From Diphasiastrum complanatum (lineage: Eukaryota > Streptophyta > Lycopodiopsida > Lycopodiales > Lycopodiaceae), in contig CM055096.1 in assembly GCA_029204225.1 (NCBI GenBank), positions 5,758,931 to 5,822,930 of the forward strand: a DNA stretch of 64,000 bases. The letters run 5' to 3'. Below, piece by piece: positions 33,634 through 45,682 of this stretch. A program made the translations under genes and the position numbers. Below the pieces are notes generated by a model that had not been told where the DNA came from, searched no databases, and saw only the letters and a list, made by a program, of their open reading frames with translations. Position 1 is the stretch's first letter, and the number at the start of each line of letters is the position of its first letter.

Positions 33634-34100
33634 ATATAATGTCCCAAAGGGATAACCCCTAAGATGAGGATAGGAGAACACAATAGGAGAGACTATGGAG
33701 CCAAACCGACAATCCTAGATCAAACCTGGATCTAGCCCCCAAGCCATGCCATGTGAAGCAAGGGGAGAAGAGAGAAACTAGTAATCTAATATGTCGACGG
33801 GAGAACCTCTACCTCATTATATAGAGAGTAGAGTCCTGTGCATGAAACCATGCAACCCCCATGCAGGTCAACTATAAATAGATCACATCTCTTCATGCAG
33901 TCCTCCTGCCTATATTCGTCACACAGATATGCAATACTCCATATGTCTCAATTAGAGTGTCTGGGTCCTCTCAAGGTAATTAATCACAAATAGGCCTTGA
34001 CATGGAATTAAATCACGGCGTGACCAATAATCGCAAACACTGAAGGGCCGGTCTACCATATTAGGACTATTCCAGGTCCTTAATCGAATATGGCCATAAC
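33634..34100 (-). repeat. Putative 5' LTR next to the PBS (right end not fixed)
   Basis: On the minus strand the LTR would end ..GGGACATTATAT before the PBS. A TATA-like ctatataatgagg (minus) sits near 33818-33830, a usual place for an LTR promoter. No partner LTR is visible in the window, so boundaries are not confirmed. Confidence 0.4.
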
Positions 34101-34189
34101 ACAAACTGTGATAAATAGCTATCCGCATCATCAGATGATGACCCTTTGAAGAAGTCACATCTGATTTTGGTAGATGTGGGTGGTGCTGG

Positions 34190-34450
34190 ATTCGTCATAT
34201 TATCAGGTGGTGGGTTAGGTAGCGGATCGAGTGGATCAAGTGGATCAAATGACTCAAAACTATGTTCAGATGGTCCACGCTCATGTTCAGATTCTGGCTC
34301 TGATGGTGGATCAAGGTCTTAATCAGACTCAAATTCAGAACTAGAATCAGATCTATGTTTCGAAGATGAAAATTCAGATGGATTCGATGAATTGGCAAGC
34401 TCTCGCTCAAATGTATTTACAAGTGCTACAGAAGTTTGTAAAGGTTATCA
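34190..34450 (+). other. Ser/Asp/Gly-rich coding remnant
   Basis: Plus-strand frame GSSGSSGSNDSKLCSDGP, SCSDSGSDGGSRS, a stop, then SDSNSELESDLCFEDENSDG. Low complexity with a strong codon bias towards tca/gat. Could be a Gag linker or a disordered host-protein piece; unidentified. Confidence 0.3.
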
Positions 34451-34603
34451 AACACTTCAGGACTTAAACTTACTCTTATTGGTGAATTTCACAAATTTTG
34501 AAAATATAAATCGTGTGTCTTTCTATAAGCTTCTATTCGATGTGCTCACTTTAAACGTTTTTTCTCAATAGTTCTTCGTGGCTGATCTCATGGCACTCGT
34601 TAT

Positions 34604-34850
34604 AGATTTTCAGAAAATTAGTGAATTAAGTAGTATAAATGGTTTAATTGTTTCCCAAGTGAGAGAGAAATCTCCTCTTTCAGATTGATAAGTGTACAAA
34701 GGGTGATCAAAAAATGATGAATGTAATATTCAAGACAGAATACTACAAAAACAAATCTAGTTATCCAAAGATATTGAGTAAATTGGTGTCCAGAAACACT
34801 AATGATGAAATGATTTGGTCAAGGTCTGAAGGTATAGAAAGGTACGTGTT
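34604..34850 (-). repeat. LTR fragment related to 40925-41165
   Basis: Shares 'ttatagatttyc.caaaat', 'agtagtataaa.ggttt', 'gataagtgt', 'tccagaaacac.aatg' and 'atttggtc.aggtctg' in order with the LTR next to the Gypsy PBS at 40891-40909, with many substitutions. An older copy of the same LTR family. Confidence 0.6.
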
Positions 34851-35480
34851 AAATTGGCAAAAGCTAACTTGATCAAATCTTGTAAATACCATTATGACTA
34901 GTACATATCATCATTAGACATGTGTGGAGCCTATTCCCACGTGTGAAATAAATGCATCTATCATTTAGATGAGTATGAGTCATATAGGTTGTACATACCA
35001 TTTCATTTGAGATCTAGTGGCTAAAATGACCAAAATCTAGTTTTCTAGCTATATGCCACTTGGCATCATCTTTATTGGTTAAAGAAAAGCTATTTCACAT
35101 GGATAGGAGTGATCTCACACGTGCCAAGGATTGCTCACATGTGTGAAAACATTAGTAGTAGGTGAGATCCCACTTGTAGTAGATATTTGTGCAAGTTCCT
35201 ATAAATTAGAAAAATTGCTTCAAATCAAGGGAGGTGGCTATAAGTTAGGAATCTTGGACCATGTGTCATATTGATGATTATTTGTGGATTCTTTGATGAG
35301 TAGACACTGTCACACGTGCCAAATCAGCCAGGTAAGCATCCGCTCTTGTGTATATATGGTGGCTCATTTGGCCGTAATTGACAATGAAGCAAGATCTTGG
35401 TTTTGGAGGCATATCTTGAGTATTCTCATATTTGTGTTGTGATTTTATGGTTCTATTGCTTCTTAACACTTCTATACTTC
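34851..35480. other. Non-coding interval
   Basis: No ORF or domain. Several cacacgtg/cacatgtg words (35115-35145 and 35310). Probably further LTR-derived sequence but unassigned. Confidence 0.3.
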
Positions 35481-35481
35481 A

Positions 35482-35949
35482 CTTAATTGAAATTCCGATA
35501 GAATCTAGTGCAGTATGCAGATCACATCACACAATCACCATATCCACTCCTCACAAGCTCTTAAAGATGGCACAACAAAAGTTATTGATTACAAAGAGAA
35601 AACTGTACATATAGTAAAAGCCCAACATGCATGGGCAACACACTGAAATATAGACACCTGTCTAACTAATAGGCCCAACATGGGCTAAAATACTGACAAA
35701 CTCAGGACATGCCCTTGAGTATAGAAAGTGCCGTCAAAAATTATATTGTACAGGCTAATTTCTCTATGTGTGGCTACTCAGCTAACCCAAGTAGCTGACT
35801 ACGGGACAAGTTCCCGACTGATAAGTCAATGATGGGTCACGTCCCAGTCAAAACCAAAATACAGTAAATCTAATTAACTGTACACTAATTACAATATGGC
35901 ATTTAGAGCTTACATAAAATGTATATCAGATTAACTCTGATTTCTAACT
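35482..35949 (-). repeat. LTR of the ACT...ACT type (left limit approximate)
   Basis: On the plus strand it ends TTTCTAACT and is followed by ctctcccttaag, a polypurine tract on the minus strand (35950-35958). This is the same arrangement as the 3' LTR of Copia-2 (48423-48696, ending TTAACT before ctctcctttgag). A possible start, acttaattgaaattcc, lies at 35482. The interior to its right (35959-36720) has no coding sequence but holds two imperfect copies of 'ggctcaa.ctgaggaaatc..a.tgccaccat' near 36210 and 36327. Confidence 0.45.
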
Positions 35950-36727
35950 CTCTCCCTTAAGCTCAAATGTGATAAGAGTGAAAAACAATAATTTGTAGCA
36001 ATGTCTGGAGTGTCCAAAAGATGTTATGCATGTCCTACTACCCTGTACTTGACTCACACTCAAGCACACCAACAAACAGCTAGGTTTGGCTCACAAAGTA
36101 TCATGTAAACACAATGCTCATACAGAGAGTCTACCATACTCTCGACCAACTAACTCGTCCCCATCCAACTTAAACACAAGTGGACCACATGAGTGACATG
36201 GCTCAAACTGAGGAAATCCCATTGCCACCATGAGGCTTATATCCTCCATCTAGCTAGGATGACATCCTATCAGACACTTACAAGCACAAACCTATAAAGT
36301 TGACATAAATGAGCGACTGGGGCTCAACCTGAGGAAATCTTACTGCCACCATAAGATTGCACCCTCACCAGATAGACAACTAGTAGACAATGACAAGTCA
36401 ATGAGCATAAAATGACTACTTTGTTTCAAACGTAGCAAATGCACAACCACATAAAACTTCGACTCAGATCTAGACTCTCATGACAAGGTAACATGCAAGC
36501 CCACACACACTCAAGCAAACCAGCACAAATGATAAAGCGTCAAATACATGACCATGGCCTGCGCAAACTCTGATGCTAGATAGGCGAAACTCCAAAGCAT
36601 CACCTGCTCCACCTGGCTCCTAGCATCTGCTCGCTCTCCCTGGCTATGTGCCACCCAAGACCATAACAACGCAAGCATATCCCTGAGTCGTTGCTCACGG
36701 GATCTTGAGACAAGATCAAGCCCTGAA

Positions 36728-37847
36728 ATATTAGGATTCAAGACTCTGTTGGCTGATTCCAATGTATATGTCAGAGTTACAGATGGGAAGATCATCATAG
36801 TGGCTGTATATGTGGATGACACTATTACTTTGTAAGAGTGAGCAGCTAATTGCTGAAGTAAAGGCAGACATCTCAAAACATTTCGAGATTGTGGATCTGG
36901 GAGAAGCCAGGTGTTACCTAGGCTTACAAATTGAAAGGGACTATGAGGGAGGTAAGTTATACTTTCACTAGTCTAGATACACCCAGAAGATCCTAGAGGT
37001 TTTTGGGATGCTGAACTGCAAAGGAGCGAACACTCCAATGCTCGCAGGGACGGTGCTCACGAATGATGACTATCCAAAGACTGAGGAAGGGAGAGAATAG
37101 ATGCAGCTCACACCTTACAAGAAGGTGATAGGATCACTGGAGTACCTTGCTGACAACACAAGTCCTGATATTGCTTATGCAGTATTCAAGATGAGCCAAT
37201 TCTGCATGAATCCAGGCTCGACACATTGGAAGATTGCAAAACAAATTTTGCAATATCTTCAATTAACGAGGGATTATGGCTTGTGTTTTTGTCGTGGTGC
37301 AGGTTTCAGGATACTTTCCTACAGTGACGCTAGCTGGGCATCTCTCAAGGACCACTGTAAAAGCGTCTCGGGAGGATGCACCATCGCATCAGGAGCAACA
37401 GTTCTCTGGGTAAGCAAGAAGCAGACCATTGTAGCCTAGTCATCTTGTGAAGTAGAATATGTTGCAGCAGCAAAGATGGCCAACGAGATAATCTTGCTAA
37501 GGCAGTTCCTAGAAGTATTGGGTGAAACAAGGAACGAGCCCCTAGTCTTGCAGATGGACAACACCTCTACAATACACCTGACGAAAGATCTCGTGTTCCA
37601 TTCCAGAATGAAGCACATTGCGATCAAGTACCACTTGATTAGGGATCTAATTGAAAAGAAGATGTTGCAGACCACCTTCATCGGAACAAAAGACATGGTT
37701 GCTGACATCTTCACTAAAGCCCTGGACAAAGGACTCTTTGAGAGACAAAGGAGCAGTCTCGGGATTGTAAAGCTATCATGCTTTGAGAGGGAGCTAAAGA
37801 AACAAAATGTTTCTAACTACAAAGCCTTGCTAGCTTTCAACCCTTAG
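36728..37847 (+). pseudogene. Copia fragment: RT palm to RNase H
   Basis: Plus strand: LGFKTLLADSNVYVRVTDGK, VAVYVDDTIT (intact YVDD), a frameshift near 36834, then SKHFEIVDLGEARCYLGLQI, NCKGANTPMLAGTVL, LEYLADNTSPDIAYAVFKMS, the RNase H parts SYSDASWASLKDH and DNTSTIHLTKDLVFHSRMKH, and DMVADIFTKALDKGLF, ending at TAG 37845-37847. In-frame stops near 36969, 37098 and 37437. Gag to integrase missing. The sister fragment at 43835-44130 is from the same lineage. Confidence 0.85.
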
Positions 37848-38190
37848 CTTGACGAAGATGTTCGCGAACACGAAAGTTAGGAGACACGAAATACGAAAAG
37901 TTTTGTGAACACAAAAGTCAAAGAAAACGAAGATGAACGGTCCGCAAACATGGAAGTCAAAGCAGACGAAGATGAACGGTTTGCGAACACGAAAGATTCA
38001 CGAATGAGAATCTCTTGCGGTTCAGTACGAGAGACGGCAAATGACCAAAACGAAACCAACGACGAAAACAAAACCTTCTCCTACCCTCCACGCTCCAAAG
38101 AGTACCAGCGAGATCATGGAAGTATCCAAAAGTACAAATATCTGATCAGATGGTATGACATCAGCAGATACATTTTAGGACGTGGCTAAT
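37848..38190 (+). repeat. 39-bp minisatellite after the Copia fragment
   Basis: aagtcaaag.a.acgaagatgaacgg recurs with a period of 39 bases (starting at 37915 and 37954), flanked by partial units gcgaacacgaaag at about 37864, 37905 and 37983. The period is a whole number of codons and the ORF 37905-38189 stays open across it, giving charged repeats (KENEDERSAN / KADEDERFAN). Probably 3' untranslated sequence of the element. Confidence 0.6.
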
Positions 38191-38800
38191 CTGCCACTCT
38201 TGTAATTCCTTGATTAGTTGTAGATGCTTAATCACTCTAATCTCAGATTTACATAGAGCGACTATACTTATTGGATGATACTTGACATATAGATCAAAAG
38301 AATACACATATAGTGTAATGAAGTAGTCTGATGCTAGTAAGCAATCAAGATGAAATACAGACAACAAGTCTGCTTGCATGCGAGACGAGCTCTGTGATCA
38401 GGATCCATAGAGATCCAAGTGTCCGCTAGTAAAATGAGATGATTACTTGTGAGAGGTCTGTGTTTCTCCCACGCCAACGCACTGCGTGGATTTGCATGCA
38501 GTGCTTGAAAAAATCAGAGAAAGATCAATATAGATGATTCTTCATGTTGTGTCTGATCTCGAATGCAAATGCTTCTGTTGTTAATCGTGTGTCTGAGTTT
38601 TCTTGTTCTTTTTGAATTCCGCACCTTGGTTGAAACTATGTTGAATGTTGTACTAATTTTATAAACGTAGATCAGCAGTGCCTGACTACACTTTGGAGGA
38701 GTGTAGGAGTGATTCAGTTGGCAGTGTCCAGCGATCATCATCTGAACTCCATCTGAGTCACAAGAGGATTGTGGTTCCTTCGCGAATGCTTCACGATACT
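38191..38800. other. Non-coding, probable LTR of the Copia fragment
   Basis: No ORF or domain. Lies where a 3' LTR is expected but no partner is present to prove it. The right edge runs into the truncated Gypsy protease at 38809. Confidence 0.35.
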
Positions 38801-38808
38801 GATTCTCA

Positions 38809-40860
38809 TCACCATGGTCGTCCTAATAATATTTTATACGACGATTGTCTTGTAGTCCTTAATATAATAAAATCTATTAGGAACTTATGGTTTCCAATAT
38901 AGACTGTAACTTGGGACAATTCTCCTATCAGTGATCTTCTAGTTGCATCAGCTAACCTTAAATGTCTTAATGTGGGTGCTATTCTATGGTGAATGTCTAA
39001 CTCGTATGTTGTTTCTTCAATCATTATATTTACACTAGATCCAGAATCTATGGGCACACTATCTAGAATACAGCCATTGATTACTACCTGAATCTCGGGT
39101 TGACCTTCATCACCGTAGTTAACTAATCCTACATTGACTAATGGTAACTTCGCTTTTCTTTTATTTTTCCTTTGCAAAAATTGCTTAATTTCTTTCTTAT
39201 AATACTGATTATCCTCTAATAACTGTTTAAAAGTTATATTGGGCATTTTGGAGACAAGGTCTTCCACTATATCATATTAATGAGTTCTAAGTCGCGATAG
39301 ATCTCTAGGTATCTCGCTACTTATAACTGGATCTGAGAATGTTACTTTCTTAACTTTTCTGGTTTCTTCGTCTAAAAGCTTTTTAGCTTCCGAACTAATA
39401 TCAACACCATAATATTTTTCAGTAGGCCTATCAAGGTCTAATTCTTTACTATTAGAAATTTCTACTGGCTATTCTGCAACTTTTGCTATTTCTGTCGCAT
39501 TTTTGGCAGATTTCGTCTTCTTAGTTTTCTTTTTATCTTTAAGAGTTGAAAAATCTTTACTACTTCTAGTAGTTACTTTTATTAATCTCTACATCTAGAT
39601 CAAGCCATTGATGGTCTTGATCTTGTGATTCGGACTCTACTTCTATCCTTTGAACTACCATGTCAGTGTTAGTTTTAGATGGCCAAAGCTCATTTTTTCT
39701 AGGCGAGTTTACAAACCTCGGTTTAGACCGCGACTGTTGTGGCTGAGGACATTCAGCAGTCACATGCCCTTCGCCTTTACAGTTAGCATAAAGCGGCACA
39801 TATCCTACTGACCTCCTGGGTCCAGGGCAATCAGGCGAATAGTGACCCGGTGCTCTACAATTGTAGCATGAATCCCTTACTTTGGGTGGAAGAGTGGAAT
39901 ATCTTGTCCCTCCTATACACAAAATAGTGTACTGTTGACAAGTACGCGGTTTTGGTATTATGTTCTTTTGGTTAGTAGAAGTTGTAGTATAAGCCACCTC
40001 CTCATGATTATTAACCGGACAGAGGAATAATTCCTCTTCTAAATAGTTAGTCTATAAACTAAGACAGTTAGTCTTAGAATGACCTTCCTTCCCACAAGTA
40101 GTACACCAAACATTGGCATTAAGCTTCGTTTTTTTCCGTTTGGCTTTAAGGTTAGACATCTGGACTTTTAAATCACTCATTTCTTTTGGTAATATCTCAA
40201 CACTCTTCCTTAATGGATCCATCTTTTCGAATTTCTCCATTCTTTTCTTTTTATCTGATTTCCTACTCTTGGATTTCCTATAAGACGATTCTTCTTTTGA
40301 TGAAGAAGAATAAGATGAATACTCTGAAGACTCTTCCTCATCTGCTGAATGAAATTTTGATTCAGACTCAGTAGATGATTCAAATTCTTCTGTACGTTTC
40401 GATTTATGCTTTTTGCTACTTTTTCTCTCATTCCTCCATCTACGAGAAATTTGAGAAGTTTCATAATTTTCGGCAGAGACAATGACATCTTCCAAAGAGG
40501 TCATCAATCCTTGTCGGCAAATGATCCATTTTCTTAGGCAAGCCGCCCAGAAATCATTCGTTTTGCATAGGAACCAAATATTGAGCTCCTAATTTTCCTA
40601 TTAAATTCTTAACTCTACGAGTATACTTTCTAAGTAATTCCTTCGGCTTTCTCTCAACAGAATTAATCCGAGCCAAAAATCTAGTGGAGTATCCTATCTC
40701 CCTAAACTGCTTAAGAAATGCTGCTTTTAAAGTGTTCCAAGTACTAGATTTTCTATATGCTTCTAATCGCTATGCATGCTCTAAATGTTTCTGTTCAATA
40801 GTTGTTTGAGAGTATGTTCTTGGCATGCGTTACATAAGGAAGATTCATAGACTTAATACA
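38809..40860 (-). pseudogene. Ty3/Gypsy gag-protease (3' truncated)
   Basis: Minus strand: retrotransposon Gag domain with frameshifts (WNTLKAAFLKQFREIGYSTR, KELLRKYTRRVKNLIGKLG; 40560-40790), MTSLEDVIVSAENYE, a Lys/Ser/Glu-rich stretch, knuckle CTTCGKEGHSKTNC (about 40070), knuckle CYNCRAPGHYSPDC plus a second one lacking one Cys (YANCKGEGHVTAEC), then the protease (VPIDSGSSVNIM, ILLGRPW). It ends at 38809, so RT, RNase H and integrase are missing. DSGS and ILLGRP are typical of plant Gypsy Athila/Tat-like proteases. Three Gag knuckles and several frame breaks. Confidence 0.8.
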
Positions 40861-40890
40861 CTTAAAAATATTACAAAAGATAAAATTCAT

Positions 40891-40909
40891 CTCCCTGGCA
40901 ACGGCGCCA
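40891..40909 (-). other. Gypsy primer-binding site (TGGCGCCGTTGCC type)
   Basis: TGGCGCCGTTGCCAGGGAG on the minus strand, between the gag remnant and the LTR. This PBS is characteristic of the plant Athila/Tat Gypsy lineages. Confidence 0.85.
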
Positions 40910-41170
40910 AATTATGTGGTGGCCTAGTCGTTATAGATTTCCACAAAATCGATGAATCAAGTAGTATAAAAGGTTTGATCATTCCTCAAGAGAGAGAATA
41001 ATCTCTTCTTTTGTATGATAAGTGTGTGTAAGAAGGTGAATCGTATGTGATGTGTAATATTCACAATGAATACTACATCGACATATCTGGTTATGCGAAG
41101 ATATTTGGGTAAATTGGCATCCAGAAACACCAATGGTGAAACAATTTGGTCGAGGTCTGTGATTCCATGA
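40910..41170 (-). repeat. 5' LTR (inner part) of the Gypsy element
   Basis: Starts aattatgtggtggcctagtcg directly after the PBS and is related to 34604-34850. The outer limit is unknown; homology to the older copy fades by about 41165. Confidence 0.6.
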
Positions 41171-41990
41171 GTTACATCCTTTTATAGCAAGTGCAAACCC
41201 TATTTGGCCACTTGGCTTTCCCACCAAAATACTAACCCTACTATTTTTGGGTCTAGATTCAAAGTACCCAACATTCAAATTTGAATCTACTCAAACTCAA
41301 CTTCTAACTCTCCCACACTTTTAAAAATTGTTTATTCAAATAAAATTTAGACTAAAGAACTTTGAAAAGTCAAACTCTAAGTCTAAAGCAAAGTTTGCCT
41401 CAATTTGCAAATATGATCAAATTAGTTGAATCTTTCACATTCGGTTCATTGCAGTGTGGTTGTGGGTGACTCCTTCCATTGGTCTTTGTATGTGAGTTCT
41501 TGCAGACTTGTTGCGGTGGCCTTTGTTGCCTTTGTTGCATTGCTTTTGTGGTTGCCTTTTGTTCCATCATGTTTCGTTGGTCTTTGCTTATAACCGTAAC
41601 GTTGACCCTTGCGATTGCATTGGATTTACTTTGACTTCGTAATGGACCGCATGCAGGTCTTTCCGATTGCTTCTGGTGCCTTCATTGAAACCGTTTGCAG
41701 GAGCGATGTGGTTAACTTTTTACAGTTTCTGTCTGTGCGTAGTATCTGTGTATTTCTACAGAGGCAGTCTGCTGGCCTTTTATGAGTATTTCTATAGGTA
41801 AGGCCTGTCGGCCCTTTACATGTATTTTTGCAAGTACTGGATCATAAACTATAAATGCTTTTTAGGTAAAAACCTCATGTTTTTTCAGAGCGACATTCCT
41901 ATGCATGATCATACTGTGGATATGTTGATGACCTTTCCAGTCAATATGATGAATGTGGCATGGATATCAACTGATTCGATTCCAAATCCT
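41171..41990. other. Non-coding, LTR-derived
   Basis: 41171-41440 is AT-rich. 41450-41820 is T/G-rich with repeated 'ttgttgc', 'gtctttg' and 'gcctttg' words and resembles LTR sequence of the downstream Copia fragment. No ORF with a known domain. Confidence 0.35.
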
Positions 41991-42004
41991 ATTGAAGATA
42001 CGCC

Positions 42005-42665
42005 ATGATCTGTACCAGGCCAGACATAGCTTTTGCAGTCAGCTCTCTCAGTCAGTCTATGACTAATCCTGGTGTATCACATTGGAAGGCTCTTATCAGA
42101 GTCATGAGATATCTTCGAGCTACTACGAACTTTTGCATTTGTTATGGAGTAGTCGACAACAAAAAACTCAATTTACTCAGTGGTAAAATAGGTGCAAGTT
42201 GGGCAGGAGATGACACTCGTAAATCAACTTCCGAATATACATTCTTCCTCAACAATGGTCCAATTTCCTAGAACAGTCGCAAGCAATCTTCAATAGTTCT
42301 ATCTTCCACTGAATTAGAGTATATCGCAGCCTCTCAGGCTACAACGAAAGCAATTTGGTTGAGGAACTTACTCTCAAATATCGGTCTGAATCAATATGCT
42401 TCGATGACATTATTTTGTGATAATTAAAGTGCCATTGTTTTATCAGCCAACCCTAGATTACATTCTAGGAGTAAGCACATTGAACTGAAGTATCATTTCG
42501 TCAGAAGCAAAGTTCTCAACAAAGAGGTCAGATTGCAGTACTGTAAAACACAAAATATGACAGCATATATATTTACCAAAGCATTAAGTTTGGAAGCACA
42601 CAGAAGATTCTGTGTAGAACTAAGTTTGAAGGTCAAGGCATTCAAGGATTCAAATTAAGGGGGTG
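42005..42665 (+). pseudogene. Copia fragment: late RT and RNase H
   Basis: Plus strand: MICTRPDIAFAVSSLSQSMT, WKALIRVMRYLRA, SWAGDDTRKSTSEYTFFLNN, then (stop) SSIVLSSTELEYIAASQATT, FCDN (stop) SAIVLSANPRLHSRSKH, IELKYHFVRSKVLNKEVR and FTKALSLEAHRRFC. RNase H landmarks are present but there are three stops. Ends in the polypurine tract aattaagggggtg before the LTR. Sister of 10910-11725. Confidence 0.82.
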
Positions 42666-43824
42666 TGTTGGATTATTCTCCTTTTTACTAATCGACTAAT
42701 CGGTTTTAATCCTCATCCATTGTTTATCCAGTTCTGTGGATTTTCCCGAGTCTTTACACAGTTTGCAGATTTACAAGTGTTTTTACATAGTTTGTATAAA
42801 TACACGGAGTTTGACAACAGTGTCGCATTTTCTCTCTCTACAATCTTGACAGTGTCGCCTGTCATGAATTACGTGTAAAAAAATTGCAGTGTCTCCTTTT
42901 CGCCTGTCAAGAATTGCGAGTTAAACTATAGAGTCGCATTTTTCGTATTTTTTCAAAGTGCCTCAAATGTTAAAAAAATGACTCTGGCAAAGTGTGGGGC
43001 TACCCCAATATTAAAGAAATGAGATTTTATGACTGCAGTCTTTTTCGCAAAAAGCCGACATTGTCGCCTTTTGCGACATTGTCGCCTGTGGCAGTTTTAG
43101 TTCATTTTTGCAGAGTAACAATTCAAGTTCATTTATGCAGACGACCAATTTTTACCGCTTCAATTTCTGAGAAGGAACTGGATGGATGCCAGCGGACACC
43201 AACCAACTGGCAATCGCATTTGACGACCTAATTACTTAGTATAAATCAGTTGTTCATACATCTCTTTTCAAGCTCTCAAGTTCAGAAGCAACGAATCAAC
43301 ATTGTGAATTGTGAAGGAGTTGAGTGTTATTACATGACACTGCCTGCGCTCTTATCAAGCAGATCATTCACAATAAAAAAGTATTGTTGTTAGCTCTCTA
43401 TCAAGCTTTCAATCTTGAACTCTCTTGAGCATTCTAGCTTAGTCTTTTAGAGATTTATTTTGCAGTTGCTATTGCACTACTGCTTATTAGCAGAGCTGCT
43501 TATTATCATACTTATTCTCAGTTACTCAGAGACAACTTAGAGTGCGCGGTTTCTATCAGTTGTTGTTTTGTGCTCATTAGCATCTGATTTTGTTTTTCTG
43601 AATCAATACTATCTTCTTATTACATTCAGTATATGTCAGAATGCATGCATCTCTGTATTGCTTTTGTAACTGATAGAAATTGTCTGAGAATTCAATATAT
43701 TATGTTTGGCTACGTAATCACTTAGTATCTAGCAATTTCAAAGTTAGTTGCTAAAGTTTGAACGTGATTTTCATCACTACTGCTTTGTTCAATTTTGATA
43801 GGCGTAGTCATGCATTGGAAGTAT
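42666..43824 (+). repeat. 3' LTR of that Copia fragment
   Basis: Begins TGTTGGATTATTCTCC after the polypurine tract and ends ..gataggcgtagtcatgcattggaag, as does the LTR at 11726-12546. Its middle (42810-43110) holds several GTGTCGC/GTCGCC modules not prominent in the shorter relative. The right limit is uncertain by a few bases. Confidence 0.65.
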
Positions 43825-43834
43825 GAAGTTTTCG

Positions 43835-44130
43835 CATTACATTATCTATCATATTTTCGACAAAAGAGACTTTGAAGGTGGCAAGTTGTATCTTCACCAA
43901 CAAAAATATACTTGGAGAATCATTGAAGATTTCAACATGCTCAAATGCAAAGGTTTGCATACTCCCATGATACTTGGAATGATACTGAACAAGGCAGATT
44001 GCCCATAGACTCTCGAAGAAGAGAACCGAATGGCCAATACACCCTATCGAAGGCTAATTGGATCATTGTTGTATCTTGCAGAGAACACCAGACCTATTAT
44101 AGCATTTGCAGTATACAAGACTCATTTGGT
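43835..44130 (+). pseudogene. Copia RT fragment
   Basis: Plus strand: FDKRDFEGGKLYLHQQKYTW, FNMLKCKGLHTPMI and, after a stop and frameshift, RRLIGSLLYLAENTRPIIAF. Same lineage as 36728-37847. Only this 300-bp piece is present, right after the LTR end at 43824. Confidence 0.7.
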
Positions 44131-45682
44131 CACATCAACGACTTGCTCGACGTCCTAATAGTCGAAGTCTTCTCACGCTCCCTTCCTATACTGTGCAACT
44201 AACTTGACAATGACAGCAGCCGTCACGATCTCCCATAGACGGCACAACGACTCCATGCCATCTCTTTGTACACTCATCTGCACAGATTGTAAATTGAATA
44301 TAAATAACTATTGTAATGCAATTAATGAAAGTAAAATTAGAGACAGACACCGTAGATGCTTTCATGCATCGATTCTTTCTTCAGACTAATTGTCAGTTAG
44401 AAGCTCATATCTTTTACAGAGCTGTTAGTTGATCCGAGGTGTTGATGTAGAACTTCTCCACTCAAAAGGGCTTCTAGCAGAGATGAAGTTGAGAGTCGAG
44501 TCTAAGAGCATGAGAATTATTAGTGCTAGGCTAATTGAATATTCTATGATCCCCATGGTAATTTTTGAAAGATGGATAGCCATGTGGGAGCTAGTAATTT
44601 AGACTCTCTCAATTTAAGTTATGATTTTTAATAAAGAGGCCTCCTATTATCAAGTAAGAGTTGGAACTTGAACTATTATAGATCGGGGTTCACTCAGTTG
44701 CAAGAGGTGGACTCCAAAATAAGATACAATTGAGTTCTACAGCTCGTGGGTATAGATAGGAACCTCCTCCATGAGTTCTAGAGCATGTGTATGTATTGAA
44801 ATGTTGTTGCTTTCTTGATTGAAGATCATTCTACTTCCATTTCCTTCCATGCTCCATCTTCATGCATTTTGTTTGGGTACTGATGTATGAATATGTTTGT
44901 TGTTGCTTTTTCTCTTAAGGATTGGTTTGGGATTAGCATTAGGTAGACGTGCAGGACTTGGAAATTGATCCACCATTCTACTGAGTTATGATGTTTCCTA
45001 GTTTCGGCTCCTTGAGGAGTTTTTGTTACAAATATTGAGTGAAAATTGTAGCAAGCACTCTGTAGGATTCCCAGTTGTTTAGTTAAAAATTGTGTTGATG
45101 ATTATGTGATTTTAGTAGGAGTAGAGTCAGATTAATTCCCTACCTTTTGAGTAGAAAAAATTAGGAATAATTTGCAATCTGTAAAATCAAAGAAAGAACT
45201 GAAACAGTTTGTAGACAGTAGAAAATCGAGTCCTGACAGGTCCTAAATCCAAGTTGAGCATCCACTGTCAAATAAGGATCGGAATCAAGCCATAGTGTGT
45301 CATATTGACAGGTGAGACACACCACCATTGTATACAAACAGAACCCATGACTAAGTGTAGCTAAATCGATCTGTAGTCACGTGAGTCATGGCCAAGCTGA
45401 AACTCTCTCAGAACAGAGGATAAGCTCAACCAGAGAGGCAGATAATTCAGAGCGGACGTTGTAGTTGATCAGTAACCTTGAGGAAGGCTCTTCTACCAAC
45501 ACTGATTAGAAGCAGCAAACCATTGGCTGAATCGCTGATAATTGAGGTTCGGTGACAAATAGAGAATTAGCAAACATTGGCGACCCTGCCATTGATAGTC
45601 TTCTTGCTTTCAGAACCATAGAACCCGATTTTTTTCCAACCTATTTTTCAGTTCTGCATCATTTTTGTTTGTGTTGCTTTTG
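44131..45682. other. Non-coding interval
   Basis: No protein signature. 44140-44400 looks like the 3' untranslated part or LTR of the fragment at 43835 (tgtaaattgaatataaataac near 44287). The rest is unassigned. A segment of the E3 LTR beyond 45683 should lie here if that LTR were complete, but none was recognised. Confidence 0.35.

Noticed and set aside
36511-36876. 121-codon minus-strand ORF
   Set aside because: Its left part is antisense to the Copia RT fragment starting at 36728; no known domain.
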